A DNA stretch of 9,340 nucleotides from an uncultured bacterium. Lineage in GTDB: Bacteria > Cyanobacteriota > Vampirovibrionia > Gastranaerophilales > Gastranaerophilaceae. A program made the position numbers and the translations under genes. Shown here one piece after another: positions 1 to 6,162 of the stretch (the stretch's first letter is position 1; each line of letters begins with the position of its first letter). The notes beneath the pieces are model-generated. The model did no database searches and had not been told where the DNA came from. It saw only the letters and a program-made list of their open reading frames with translations. The stretch lies in the NCBI GenBank assembly GCA_905211505.1, contig CAJMAX010000039.1:1-9340 (forward strand). The letters are read 5' to 3'.

Positions 1-111
1 TTTTGTTCTGTCCTCACCGAACGGGGAAATATGCCACCAACTGTTTAATCTCAATACAAGTATTCAGTTCCGCAGGGGTGCTGCGTACGTAGGTATGCTA
101 CCAACTGTTTA
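1..111. repeat. Two copies of a 17-bp direct repeat with hairpins, non-coding
   Basis: The string ATGCYACCAACTGTTTA occurs at 31-47 and 95-111 with one C/T difference, a 64-bp period. Each copy is preceded by GTTC, at 5-8 and 67-70. Around the second copy three stems can be drawn: CAGTT 65-69 with AACTG 103-107, CGCAG 71-75 with CTGCG 81-85 (loop GGGTG), and GGTA 92-95 with TACC 99-102. Together they form a compact three-way junction. The first copy does not fold the same way: GTTC 5-8 can pair with GAAC 19-22, and the array may continue beyond the left edge. It lies directly after the stop of the minus-strand ATPase gene, so it could be a 3' UTR element, or the leader of a minus-strand gene outside the window. 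I do not recognise the family. Confidence 0.55.
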
Positions 112-112
112 T

Positions 113-1495
113 TTAGCCAAGGTATTTTTGAAGTGTTTCCCGATTAAATACTTCTACACTGTCTTTTGAATGAATAAATATCATGCACGTTATTATTGTT
201 TTTAGTGTATCGAAGTCAGAGAAAGACATTTTATTTCTCAAATCTTCCATGTTATTTGCAAGGAATTCCATAATAACGGTTTTATCGTTGTATACAAGGC
301 TCGAAAAATAATCAAAAGATTCTTTAGATTTGATGCCCTCTAAATAAATAATATCAGGAGACTGAAATTCAATGAATCTTGCAGCTTTGTCCATATTGAA
401 GCCTACGTTTTCATTAAATTCGCACTGATTAATTCCATTAAGTTCATATTTTGAAATACTTTCCAGTGTCATAATATTTTTTGATTTTGATTTTGCAGCT
501 TCAAGCAAAAGCGAATATATTACGTGTGTTTTTCCGCTCAAAGATGAACCACAGACCATGATAATTCCCGGCTTTTCCAGGGCATGTTTTATTTCCGATA
601 GTTCTTGTTTAGATGAAATTATTTTATTTAAATCTTTTGGGGGCTTATAAATTTTTAAGAAAATTCTTTCGCCCATAATTGTTGGAAATGTTGAAACACT
701 TGCGATTACCATAATATTGTCAACTTTAAAACATAATTTCCCCAGTTGTGGCACTTCTGAGACAGAAGGGTCGAGCTCCGAAAGTGTTTTTAATTTTGCA
801 ACAAAAGATGAAATTAAAACTGTCGGTATGATTCCTTTATTTAAAAGCTCGGTTTGTTTTTTGAAGTTAACACTAAGACCATCATCCTCACCTTGGAATG
901 TTACTTCGTGGATACCTTCTAAAATTGCCTGTTTAAGTATGGCTCTAATTATTTTTTGGATATGGTTGTCGCTTAAATCTTCTTTATGTAATTCATCCTG
1001 CCAATCGTAACCTGTATTGGATTCCGTTGAAATATTCCCGACAGTAACATCAATTTTGTAAAATTCATCAATTTTTCTGAGAATGCTTTCCTCTGACGAA
1101 AGTACCGGATCAATTTCGCATTCTGCAGTTTCCATAATTTTATCAATTGCAAATAAATCCCTGGGGTCTGCCATTGCAACTGTTAGTGTATTTTCAATTT
1201 TGAACAAAGGAATAATTTTGTATCTTCGTGCATCTGAATAATTTATGTATTTTAAGCACTTAATATCAAGCTGGTAGTCTTCAAGATTAACATAAGGGGT
1301 ATGCAGTTTTGATTCCAAAAACTTAATTAATTTTTCTTCTGATAAGAAGCCTGAATTTATCAGAGCTTGCCCGATATTTATATTTTGTGCATTAGCAATT
1401 TCTTCGGCTTGTTCTACAACTTCGTATTGAACGAGCCCTTCTCTTACAAGGTCATATTTCAGAGTTTCCAGTGTTTTGTTTGTTATAATATTCAT
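113..1495 (-). CDS. Degenerate GspE/PilB-family (type II secretion/type IV pilus) ATPase-like protein
   Basis: The protein has 460 residues. Residues about 10-75 resemble the MshEN/T2SSE N-terminal domain (NIGQALINSGFLSEEKL at 40-56), a fold that binds cyclic di-GMP in some relatives. Residues about 170-290 keep the PilB N2 pattern, including ELDPSVSEVPQ 240-250 and STFPTIMGERIFLKIY 268-283. The Walker A loop is GSSLSGKT 316-323. The Walker B region PDIIYLEGIKS 380-390 replaces the usual PDxxxxGExRD, so its Glu is displaced. No TLHTN-type His box follows, and the four-cysteine zinc motif of PilB is absent. The protein is about 100 residues shorter than a typical PilB. ATP binding is plausible, but normal motor catalysis is doubtful (inference). 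The start lies one base after the receiver gene's stop, with only a weak Shine-Dalgarno, so translational coupling is likely. It could instead be a regulatory paralogue of PilB. Confidence 0.85.
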   Translation of the reverse strand: MNIITNKTLETLKYDLVREGLVQYEVVEQAEEIANAQNINIGQALINSGFLSEEKLIKFLESKLHTPYVNLEDYQLDIKCLKYINYSDARRYKIIPLFKIENTLTVAMADPRDLFAIDKIMETAECEIDPVLSSEESILRKIDEFYKIDVTVGNISTESNTGYDWQDELHKEDLSDNHIQKIIRAILKQAILEGIHEVTFQGEDDGLSVNFKKQTELLNKGIIPTVLISSFVAKLKTLSELDPSVSEVPQLGKLCFKVDNIMVIASVSTFPTIMGERIFLKIYKPPKDLNKIISSKQELSEIKHALEKPGIIMVCGSSLSGKTHVIYSLLLEAAKSKSKNIMTLESISKYELNGINQCEFNENVGFNMDKAARFIEFQSPDIIYLEGIKSKESFDYFSSLVYNDKTVIMEFLANNMEDLRNKMSFSDFDTLKTIITCMIFIHSKDSVEVFNRETLQKYLG

Positions 1496-1496
1496 T

Positions 1497-1868
1497 TTAT
1501 TTTTCTGATTCCAAGTATTTTTGAACTGTTTTTACTACATCATCAAGGTCAAAAGGTTTTGTTATATATTCATCAGCACCTGTTTCTTCTCCGATGAGTT
1601 TATCTTCTTCCTGTGAACGTGCTGTAATCATTAAAATGGGGATGTTTTTGTATTTGTTGTCAAACTTTAAAAGACGGCTGATTTTGTATCCATTAATCCT
1701 TGGCATCATAACATCTAAGATAATTAAATCAGGAATAATATCCCGTGCTAATTTTAATCCATCTTCACCATTGTATGCGCAGTAACAGGTGTAATTATAA
1801 TTTTCAAGAACAAATTTTAAGCTTTCAACAATATCTTGCTCGTCATCTACTATAAGAATTTTTTTCAT
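1497..1868 (-). CDS. Single-domain response regulator (CheY-like receiver)
   Basis: The protein is 123 residues and consists of a receiver domain alone, with no output domain. It shows the acidic pocket D8-D9 after the first strand (KKILIVDDE), phosphoacceptor D52 in LIILDVMMP, the switch T82 in LMITARS, and K104 in ITKPFD. The family accepts a phosphoryl group from a histidine kinase on the conserved Asp and signals through protein contacts. No kinase lies in this window. A purine-rich Shine-Dalgarno, AGGGGAG, precedes the ATG, and an extended -10 promoter lies 33 bases upstream. It is the first gene of a two-gene unit with the PilB-like ATPase, one base apart, so the ATPase-like protein is the obvious candidate output partner (inference). 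The motif set is complete and the domain should be functional. Confidence 0.95.
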   Translation of the reverse strand: MKKILIVDDEQDIVESLKFVLENYNYTCYCAYNGEDGLKLARDIIPDLIILDVMMPRINGYKISRLLKFDNKYKNIPILMITARSQEEDKLIGEETGADEYITKPFDLDDVVKTVQKYLESEK

Positions 1869-1901
1869 ATTCTCCCCTAATCCTTTAATAATCTTTATTA
1901 C

Positions 1902-1910
1902 AGTATAACA
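1902..1910 (-). promoter_or_regulatory. Extended -10 promoter of the receiver/ATPase operon
   Basis: Read on the minus strand the sequence is TGTTATACT, a TGn plus a -10 hexamer matching TATAAT at 5 of 6 positions. No good -35 is visible at 16-18 bp, as is common for extended -10 promoters. The expected start of transcription is near 1895, giving a leader of about 27 bases that includes the AGGGGAG ribosome binding site. Confidence 0.6.
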
Positions 1911-1967
1911 TATTTTTCAGCAGGCTTCTTTATTATTACAATATGTAAATGGTATAACTACTTGCAT

Positions 1968-2567
1968 CTATTTAATTTCTTTGAAAAATTCGTTTGTTAT
2001 CAGTTGTGAATATCTATCTTTCTCATTCGCAGAAATCAATATTTTATCATTACCTTGTTCATCTTTGACAACTGAAATTATGCCTGAAATTTCTCCAACA
2101 GGAAGCTTTTTCATTTTTGCAGAAAATTTCACATATGGAATTTCTTTTCCGTAGGATTTCATTGTTCCTTTTTCTGTTATTGCGAATTCTTCAATTGCTG
2201 CAGATTGATATTTAATTTTACTGATAGCTGTTTTTATTCGAGTTTCGGCATCAGGCGCTTTTATATCATCTGTTGACAGAATTGTTTTTTTTCCTGAATC
2301 AACCACTACCATTTTTTGACCAGAGGCTTTATGTTCTGCTAAAACTGCGTTATAGCCCAAAACTCCTGCGGCTTTTTCTATTTCAAATTCTTTGTTTATT
2401 TTTGAGAAGTCTCCAATTTTTTGAGCGCGCTCCAGTACGACATCTTTACTCGGGTTTATGAAATTCTTGAATTGATATTTAATCCAATTTTGCCCTCCAA
2501 GCGCCATAAAACCTACAATTGCTAATGTTAAAAAAACTGACCGTGTTACGTTTTTTAAACAACCCAT
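1968..2567 (-). CDS. Unknown membrane-anchored protein with an N-terminal helix
   Basis: The protein has 199 residues and I do not recognise a family. After a short basic start (MGCLKNVTR), residues about 10-26 form one hydrophobic segment (FLTLAIVGFMALGG). No clear signal-peptidase site follows, so it reads as a signal anchor with the rest outside the membrane. C3 is too close to the N-terminus and on the wrong side of the helix to be a normal lipobox. The body is rich in Lys, Glu and Ile. It has strand-like stretches such as QKMVVVDSGKKTI and GEISGIISVVKDE, and no obvious catalytic motif. A Shine-Dalgarno GAGAGGAT sits 7 bases before the ATG. The gene is divergent from mutS across 36 bp, and its -35 lies inside the mutS coding region. 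It points toward the receiver gene, but 99 bp separate them and the receiver has its own promoter, so they need not be one operon. Confidence 0.8.
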   Translation of the reverse strand: MGCLKNVTRSVFLTLAIVGFMALGGQNWIKYQFKNFINPSKDVVLERAQKIGDFSKINKEFEIEKAAGVLGYNAVLAEHKASGQKMVVVDSGKKTILSTDDIKAPDAETRIKTAISKIKYQSAAIEEFAITEKGTMKSYGKEIPYVKFSAKMKKLPVGEISGIISVVKDEQGNDKILISANEKDRYSQLITNEFFKEIK

Positions 2568-2595
2568 GTTGAAATCCTCTCATTTTTATATAAAT

Positions 2596-2623
2596 ATTAT
2601 AATATGAGCAAGTCTGAAATCAA
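2596..2623 (-). promoter_or_regulatory. Promoter of the unknown membrane protein, overlapping the mutS start
   Basis: On the minus strand a consensus TATAAT lies at 2596-2601 and TTGATT (4 of 6 to TTGACA) at 2618-2623, with a 16-bp spacer. Transcription would begin near 2589, leaving a leader of about 22 bases with the GAGAGGAT site. The -35 falls in codons 5-7 of mutS, and the -10 overlaps the mutS upstream AT box. Confidence 0.55.
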
Positions 2624-5189
2624 TCACATAAACAGTTGGGAAGTTAATCTGGAAGATACGACTCCGGTTATGCAGCAATATTTAAAGATAAAACAGGAAA
2701 ATCCTGAAATTTTGCTGTGGTATAGACTGGGAGATTTTTATGAAACATTTTTTGAAGATGCACTAATCATGTCCAAAGAGTTGGAATTAACATTAACTGG
2801 GCGTGATGCAGGTCCTAAGTTAGGTAGAATTCCGCTTGCTGGAATTCCCGCTAAGTCTGCTGATTCATATTTGGAAAAACTTGTACAAAAGAATTTTAAA
2901 GTTGCAATCTGCGATCAATTAGAAGACCCTAAGTTTGCTAAAGGGCTTGTAAAACGTGGAGTTACAAGGGTAATTACTGCAGGTACATTGACAGAAAGTA
3001 ATCTTTTAAACCAAAATTCTAACAATTATATTTGTGCAATTTATCAGGATGAAAAAAGTGAGCTGTTTGGTTTTTCATATACGGATATTTCAACGGGAGA
3101 GTTTAAAGTTACTCAGGCGTCTTTAAATTTGGTTATGGCAGAACTTGCCAGATTAAATCCATCAGAAATTGTTGCTCCAAGTCAAAAACAAGATATTAAA
3201 CCTTTTCAGATTGTTCCGGATGAGGTAATAAATCTTCCTGATGAGATAACAAAAAGATATAATTGTTCAAAGATTCCTCCGTCTGTTTTTGAACCGATGT
3301 TTGCTGAAAATAATTTAAAACAGGTTTTTAAGACCCAAAGTTTGGAAAGTTTCGGATATTCAAAGTATAAAATAGGATTTAGGGCAGCAGGGGCGCTTGT
3401 GGCATACGTTTGGGAAACATTAAAGGGCAATATGCCAAAATTTGATAGGATTGAATCGTATGAGCTTTCCGAGTATATGATTTTAGATGCTTCAACGAGA
3501 AAAAATCTTGAGCTTGTTGAAACCTTACGTGAAAAAAATAAATATGGTTCTTTGCTCTGGTCAATCGACAAAACTAAAACAAATATGGGGGCAAGACTTT
3601 TAAGAAATTGGATTTGTCAGCCGTTAAAAAGAGTTGATGATATATTGAAACGTCAAAATTCAGTAACAGAGCTTGTTGAAAAAAGTGATATAAGATTTAG
3701 TTTATCTGAATCATTGGAAAAAATTTATGATATACAACGTCTTGCTACTCGTATGAGTAATGGTTCAGCCAGTCCTAAAGATTTTGTAAGTTTAAAATTA
3801 TCTCTGTCAATGCTGCCACAAATACTTGATTGTACCCAGGAGCTTGATAATGATATGTTCTCATTAATTAGAGAATATCAAGATGATATTGCAGATTATA
3901 CTCAACTAATAGAAAACACGATTGTCGATAATCCTCCTATTTTATTAAAAGAGGGTGGTATTATAAAAGAACGCGTCAGCGGTGAGCTTGATTATTTCAG
4001 AGATTTACTGACAGGCGGCGAAGAATGGCTTAAAAATTTTGAAGAAGAAGAAAAAGAGCGTACAGGAATTAAAAATTTAAAAATTGGTTATAACAAAGTC
4101 TTTGGTTATTTTATTGAAGTAACAAATTCAAATTTGAATATGGTTCCGCAAGCTTATATAAGAAAACAAACGTTAACTGGAGCCGAAAGATTTATTACAG
4201 ATGAACTTAAAAAGCACGAGGATGATGTATTATCTGCAAAGTTTAAGTCAACCGAGTTAGAATATAAATTATTTACTGATTTTAGAGAATATTCTAAAGA
4301 ATTTGTTTCAAAAATTCGCGAAATTGCAGATTGTATTGCAAAAGCTGACGTTATTACATCTTTAGCTGAGGTTGCTGTTGAAAATAATTATTGCAGGCCT
4401 GTTATTGATGATTCCGATGATTTTATTGTTAAAAACGGCAGGCACTCTGTGCTAGAAAAAATATTGCCGCTTGGGCAGTATGTTTCAAATAATTTAGAAT
4501 TAAAATCAAAAGCTAGCGGTGATGATTCTACGCAGTTTATGATTCTGACAGGACCGAACATGGCCGGTAAATCTACCTATATGCGACAGAATGCTTTGAT
4601 TGCAATTTTGGCTCAGATTGGCTCATGGGTTCCTGCAGATTATGTAAAATTGGGTGTTGTAGATAAAGTGTTTACAAGGGTTGGCGCCAGTGATGATTTG
4701 ACTTTAGGACAATCAACATTTATGGTTGAGATGATTGAAACATCTTACATTTTGAACACCGCAACTGATAGAAGTTTTATTTTGTTAGATGAAATTGGTC
4801 GAGGTACTAGTACTTATGATGGAGTTGCGATTGCTTGGTCTGTTGCTGAATATATCGCAACAAAAATCGGTGCCAGATGTATTTTTGCAACCCATTATCA
4901 TGAGCTTAATGTTATGACAAAAACGTATCCGCAGATTAAGAATTATAGAATAACAATTGCTGAGAATAATGGTGAGATTGAATTTTTAAGAAAAATTGTA
5001 CAGGGCGGAGCCAGCAAAAGTTATGGTATTCAGGTTGCCAAAATGGCAGGTTTGCCGTCTGCTGTTGTTAAGCGTTCTGAAGAATTAATGATAAAAATGC
5101 AAAAAGATTTTTCAAATAACCTTGCAACTCGAAAGAAAATAGTAAATAATGAAGATGGCGTTCCTCAATTATCATTGTTTGGAATGTAA
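2604..5189 (+). CDS. mutS: DNA mismatch repair protein MutS
   Basis: The protein has 861 residues and is a full MutS1. MutS dimers recognise mismatches and small loops, then use ATP to signal MutL. Domain I carries the mismatch-wedging F45-Y-E47 in GDFYETF. The clamp and lever region includes GYNKVFGYFIEVT, about residues 490-505. The ATPase has Walker A GPNMAGKST 650-658, the signature stretch LTLGQSTFMVEM, Walker B LLDE with D729-E730, and ATHYHEL with H764. The protein ends GVPQLSLFGM. QLSLF at 855-859 fits the beta-clamp binding motif, with only two residues after it, so the C-terminal tetramerisation extension of E. coli MutS is absent. No Shine-Dalgarno precedes the ATG and the 25 upstream bases are nearly all A/T, so the message may be leaderless. 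The start fits the E. coli alignment (TPVMQQYL near the N-terminus). MutL is not in the window. Confidence 0.99.
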   Translation: MSKSEINHINSWEVNLEDTTPVMQQYLKIKQENPEILLWYRLGDFYETFFEDALIMSKELELTLTGRDAGPKLGRIPLAGIPAKSADSYLEKLVQKNFKVAICDQLEDPKFAKGLVKRGVTRVITAGTLTESNLLNQNSNNYICAIYQDEKSELFGFSYTDISTGEFKVTQASLNLVMAELARLNPSEIVAPSQKQDIKPFQIVPDEVINLPDEITKRYNCSKIPPSVFEPMFAENNLKQVFKTQSLESFGYSKYKIGFRAAGALVAYVWETLKGNMPKFDRIESYELSEYMILDASTRKNLELVETLREKNKYGSLLWSIDKTKTNMGARLLRNWICQPLKRVDDILKRQNSVTELVEKSDIRFSLSESLEKIYDIQRLATRMSNGSASPKDFVSLKLSLSMLPQILDCTQELDNDMFSLIREYQDDIADYTQLIENTIVDNPPILLKEGGIIKERVSGELDYFRDLLTGGEEWLKNFEEEEKERTGIKNLKIGYNKVFGYFIEVTNSNLNMVPQAYIRKQTLTGAERFITDELKKHEDDVLSAKFKSTELEYKLFTDFREYSKEFVSKIREIADCIAKADVITSLAEVAVENNYCRPVIDDSDDFIVKNGRHSVLEKILPLGQYVSNNLELKSKASGDDSTQFMILTGPNMAGKSTYMRQNALIAILAQIGSWVPADYVKLGVVDKVFTRVGASDDLTLGQSTFMVEMIETSYILNTATDRSFILLDEIGRGTSTYDGVAIAWSVAEYIATKIGARCIFATHYHELNVMTKTYPQIKNYRITIAENNGEIEFLRKIVQGGASKSYGIQVAKMAGLPSAVVKRSEELMIKMQKDFSNNLATRKKIVNNEDGVPQLSLFGM

Positions 5190-5241
5190 CAAATTATTTA
5201 GTAGTAGCAAAAATATTTTTTTTTAGTGTTTTATAAATTGC

Positions 5242-5247
5242 AAGGAG
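5242..5247 (+). promoter_or_regulatory. Ribosome binding site deciding the start at 5255
   Basis: AAGGAG lies 7 bases before ATG 5255 and 10 before ATG 5258. An in-frame GTG at 5249 is only one base away from this site and is therefore unlikely to be the start. Confidence 0.75.
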
Positions 5248-5254
5248 TGTGTTT

Positions 5255-5770
5255 ATGATGAAAGTAGGATTCAACCCGGTTAGCTTCAAAGGAAATGAAC
5301 AGTTATTGTTAAATAGTGCTTCTGGACAAAATATTGATAAAAAAACTTTTGAGAATTTTATCAATGATGACAAAATATTATTGGCGTCTGCGGTTAAAAA
5401 TGATGCAAATAACAAAAAAAAATCTTCGCTTAATGAAAGTGTAGCTGATGTTTGGAAATTCATTTCTGTAGCAAATCAAATGGCTAATGCATCGTTAAAA
5501 GGTTTATTTTATGGAACTTTAACCGGTGTATCATTATTAACAGGTTCTTGGTTATTTAAATCCTTACCAAAAGCATTTTCAAAAGAAGGTCCTGGTTTGT
5601 GGCAAACTTTACGTCATCCTATTAATAATATTGGTAAGTCCGGTAAAGTTATAGCTGGTATTGGGTCTTCAGCAGTTCTTGCTTATCATCTGGTAAAAGG
5701 AAAGTTAGATGCAAATCAAAAAACTGCAGTGATTGATCATAAGTTAAAAGTTGGTCATAGAGATGTTTAA
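5255..5770 (+). CDS. Small lineage-type membrane protein with N-terminal V-x-FKG motif
   Basis: The protein has 171 residues from ATG 5255, or 170 if the next ATG is used. I do not recognise a named family. The N-terminus MMKVGFNPVSFKG is a short strand-like start ending in F-K-G. To my knowledge this style is common in hypothetical proteins of gut Melainabacteria (recollection, not checked). Residues 14-78 are polar and charged, with a Lys/Asn-rich stretch at 48-60. Two probable membrane helices follow, at about 83-101 (GLFYGTLTGVSLLTGSWLF) and 131-148 (KVIAGIGSSAVLAYHLVK), joined by a loop with KEGPGLWQTLRHP. There is no cleavable signal, so both ends are probably on the same side of the membrane. 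It lies 65 bp after mutS with its own strong ribosome binding site and ends at a palindromic terminator. No catalytic residues stand out. Confidence 0.85.
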   Translation: MMKVGFNPVSFKGNEQLLLNSASGQNIDKKTFENFINDDKILLASAVKNDANNKKKSSLNESVADVWKFISVANQMANASLKGLFYGTLTGVSLLTGSWLFKSLPKAFSKEGPGLWQTLRHPINNIGKSGKVIAGIGSSAVLAYHLVKGKLDANQKTAVIDHKLKVGHRDV

Positions 5771-5780
5771 TAAAATGTTT

Positions 5781-5820
5781 GACTAAAAAGGTGCAAGCCA
5801 TGGCTTACACCTTTTTAGTC
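5781..5820. terminator. 40-bp palindrome, probable bidirectional terminator
   Basis: GACTAAAAAGGTG 5781-5793 pairs with CACCTTTTTAGTC 5808-5820, and AAGCCATGGCTT 5795-5806 is self-complementary at the centre. The only mismatch is C5794 against A5807. The stem contains GGTGnAAGCC on a T-run or A-run flank, so it can terminate in both directions. It lies between the convergent ends of the two-helix membrane protein and the XRE gene, and overlaps the XRE stop codon. Confidence 0.8.
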
Positions 5821-6036
5821 ATCAAATTTAACAAGTTTTGTTAAATTGGTATCAAGGGCTGCAGCCAGTTTGATAAGTGTTTTTATTGTTATATTTTGTT
5901 TTCCGGATTCAACTTTTCCTATGTATTTTTCGTGTACATCAATCATTTCTGCAAGTTGGAATTGTGTAAATCCTTTTCTCAATCTTTCGACTTTTATATT
6001 AAATGCTATTTTTTTGAGTATTTCTATTTCATCCAT
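5815..6036 (-). CDS. XRE/Cro-CI-type helix-turn-helix transcriptional regulator
   Basis: The protein has 73 residues and is essentially one DNA-binding domain. It has the standard XRE pattern: helix 1 in NIKVERLRKGF, the HTH at about 24-45 (TQFQLAEMIDVHEKYIGKVESGK), then NITIKTLIKLAAALD packing against it. No dimerisation or ligand domain follows, so it probably acts as a small dimeric repressor or co-regulator. It is divergent from the pilin-like gene across 126 bp, which makes that promoter and its own the natural targets (inference). The ATG lacks a Shine-Dalgarno. On the minus strand CATAAT (6043-6048) sits 6 bases before the ATG, which would give a nearly leaderless message, and an extended -10 TGTTATAAA at 6064-6072 is an alternative. 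An antitoxin role is possible for small XRE proteins, but no toxin partner is adjacent. Confidence 0.9.
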   Translation of the reverse strand: MDEIEILKKIAFNIKVERLRKGFTQFQLAEMIDVHEKYIGKVESGKQNITIKTLIKLAAALDTNLTKLVKFDD

Positions 6037-6103
6037 ATATATATTATGACTACTTATATGGAGTTTATAACACTATATAATTATCTAAATGTAGTATTAT
6101 ATA

Positions 6104-6132
6104 TTGACATTGGTATAATGATAGTTTATAAT
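6104..6132 (+). promoter_or_regulatory. Consensus sigma70 promoter of the pilin-like gene
   Basis: TTGACA 6104-6109 and TATAAT 6127-6132 are both exact consensus, with the optimal 17-bp spacer. Transcription should start near 6139, giving a leader of about 24 bases that carries the GGAG site. A second, extended -10 (TGGTATAAT 6111-6119) lies inside the spacer. This is the strongest promoter in the window. Confidence 0.8.
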
Positions 6133-6152
6133 AAAAATATATTATTTTTTAT

Positions 6153-6156
6153 GGAG
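6153..6156 (+). promoter_or_regulatory. Ribosome binding site fixing the pilin start at 6163
   Basis: GGAG lies 6 bases before ATG 6163. The in-frame ATG at 6151 overlaps this site, and more upstream in-frame starts (from 5896) would precede the promoter and run antisense to the XRE gene. Confidence 0.75.
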
Positions 6157-6162
6157 TTTGTA

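Noticed and set aside
31..111. Possible CRISPR array because of a 64-bp repeat period
   Set aside because: Only 17 bp repeat, with two copies. The flanks differ, the preceding GTTC copies are spaced 62 bp, and no cas genes are near.
5..111. Integron attC-like sites
   Set aside because: The conserved ends read GTT...AAC, not the AAC...GTT core arrangement of attC, and no integrase or cassette genes are present.
3206..3571. Minus-strand open frame of 121 codons inside mutS
   Set aside because: It is fully contained in conserved MutS coding sequence, has no ribosome binding site and no recognisable domain.
5190..5254. Terminator after mutS at the AAAAATATTTTT run
   Set aside because: It has only A-T pairs and no GC stem, so it is not a credible intrinsic terminator.
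5815..6036. XRE gene as antitoxin of a toxin-antitoxin pair
   Set aside because: No small toxin-like gene is adjacent in the same direction. Its neighbours are a membrane protein (convergent) and a pilin (divergent).
6104..6119. TTGACA and the TATAAT at 6114 as one promoter
   Set aside because: The spacer would be 4 bp. The same TTGACA pairs correctly at 17 bp with TATAAT at 6127-6132.
5896..6162. Longer N-terminus for the pilin-like gene
   Set aside because: It would start antisense to the XRE gene, before the consensus promoter, and would bury the prepilin leader in the middle of the protein.
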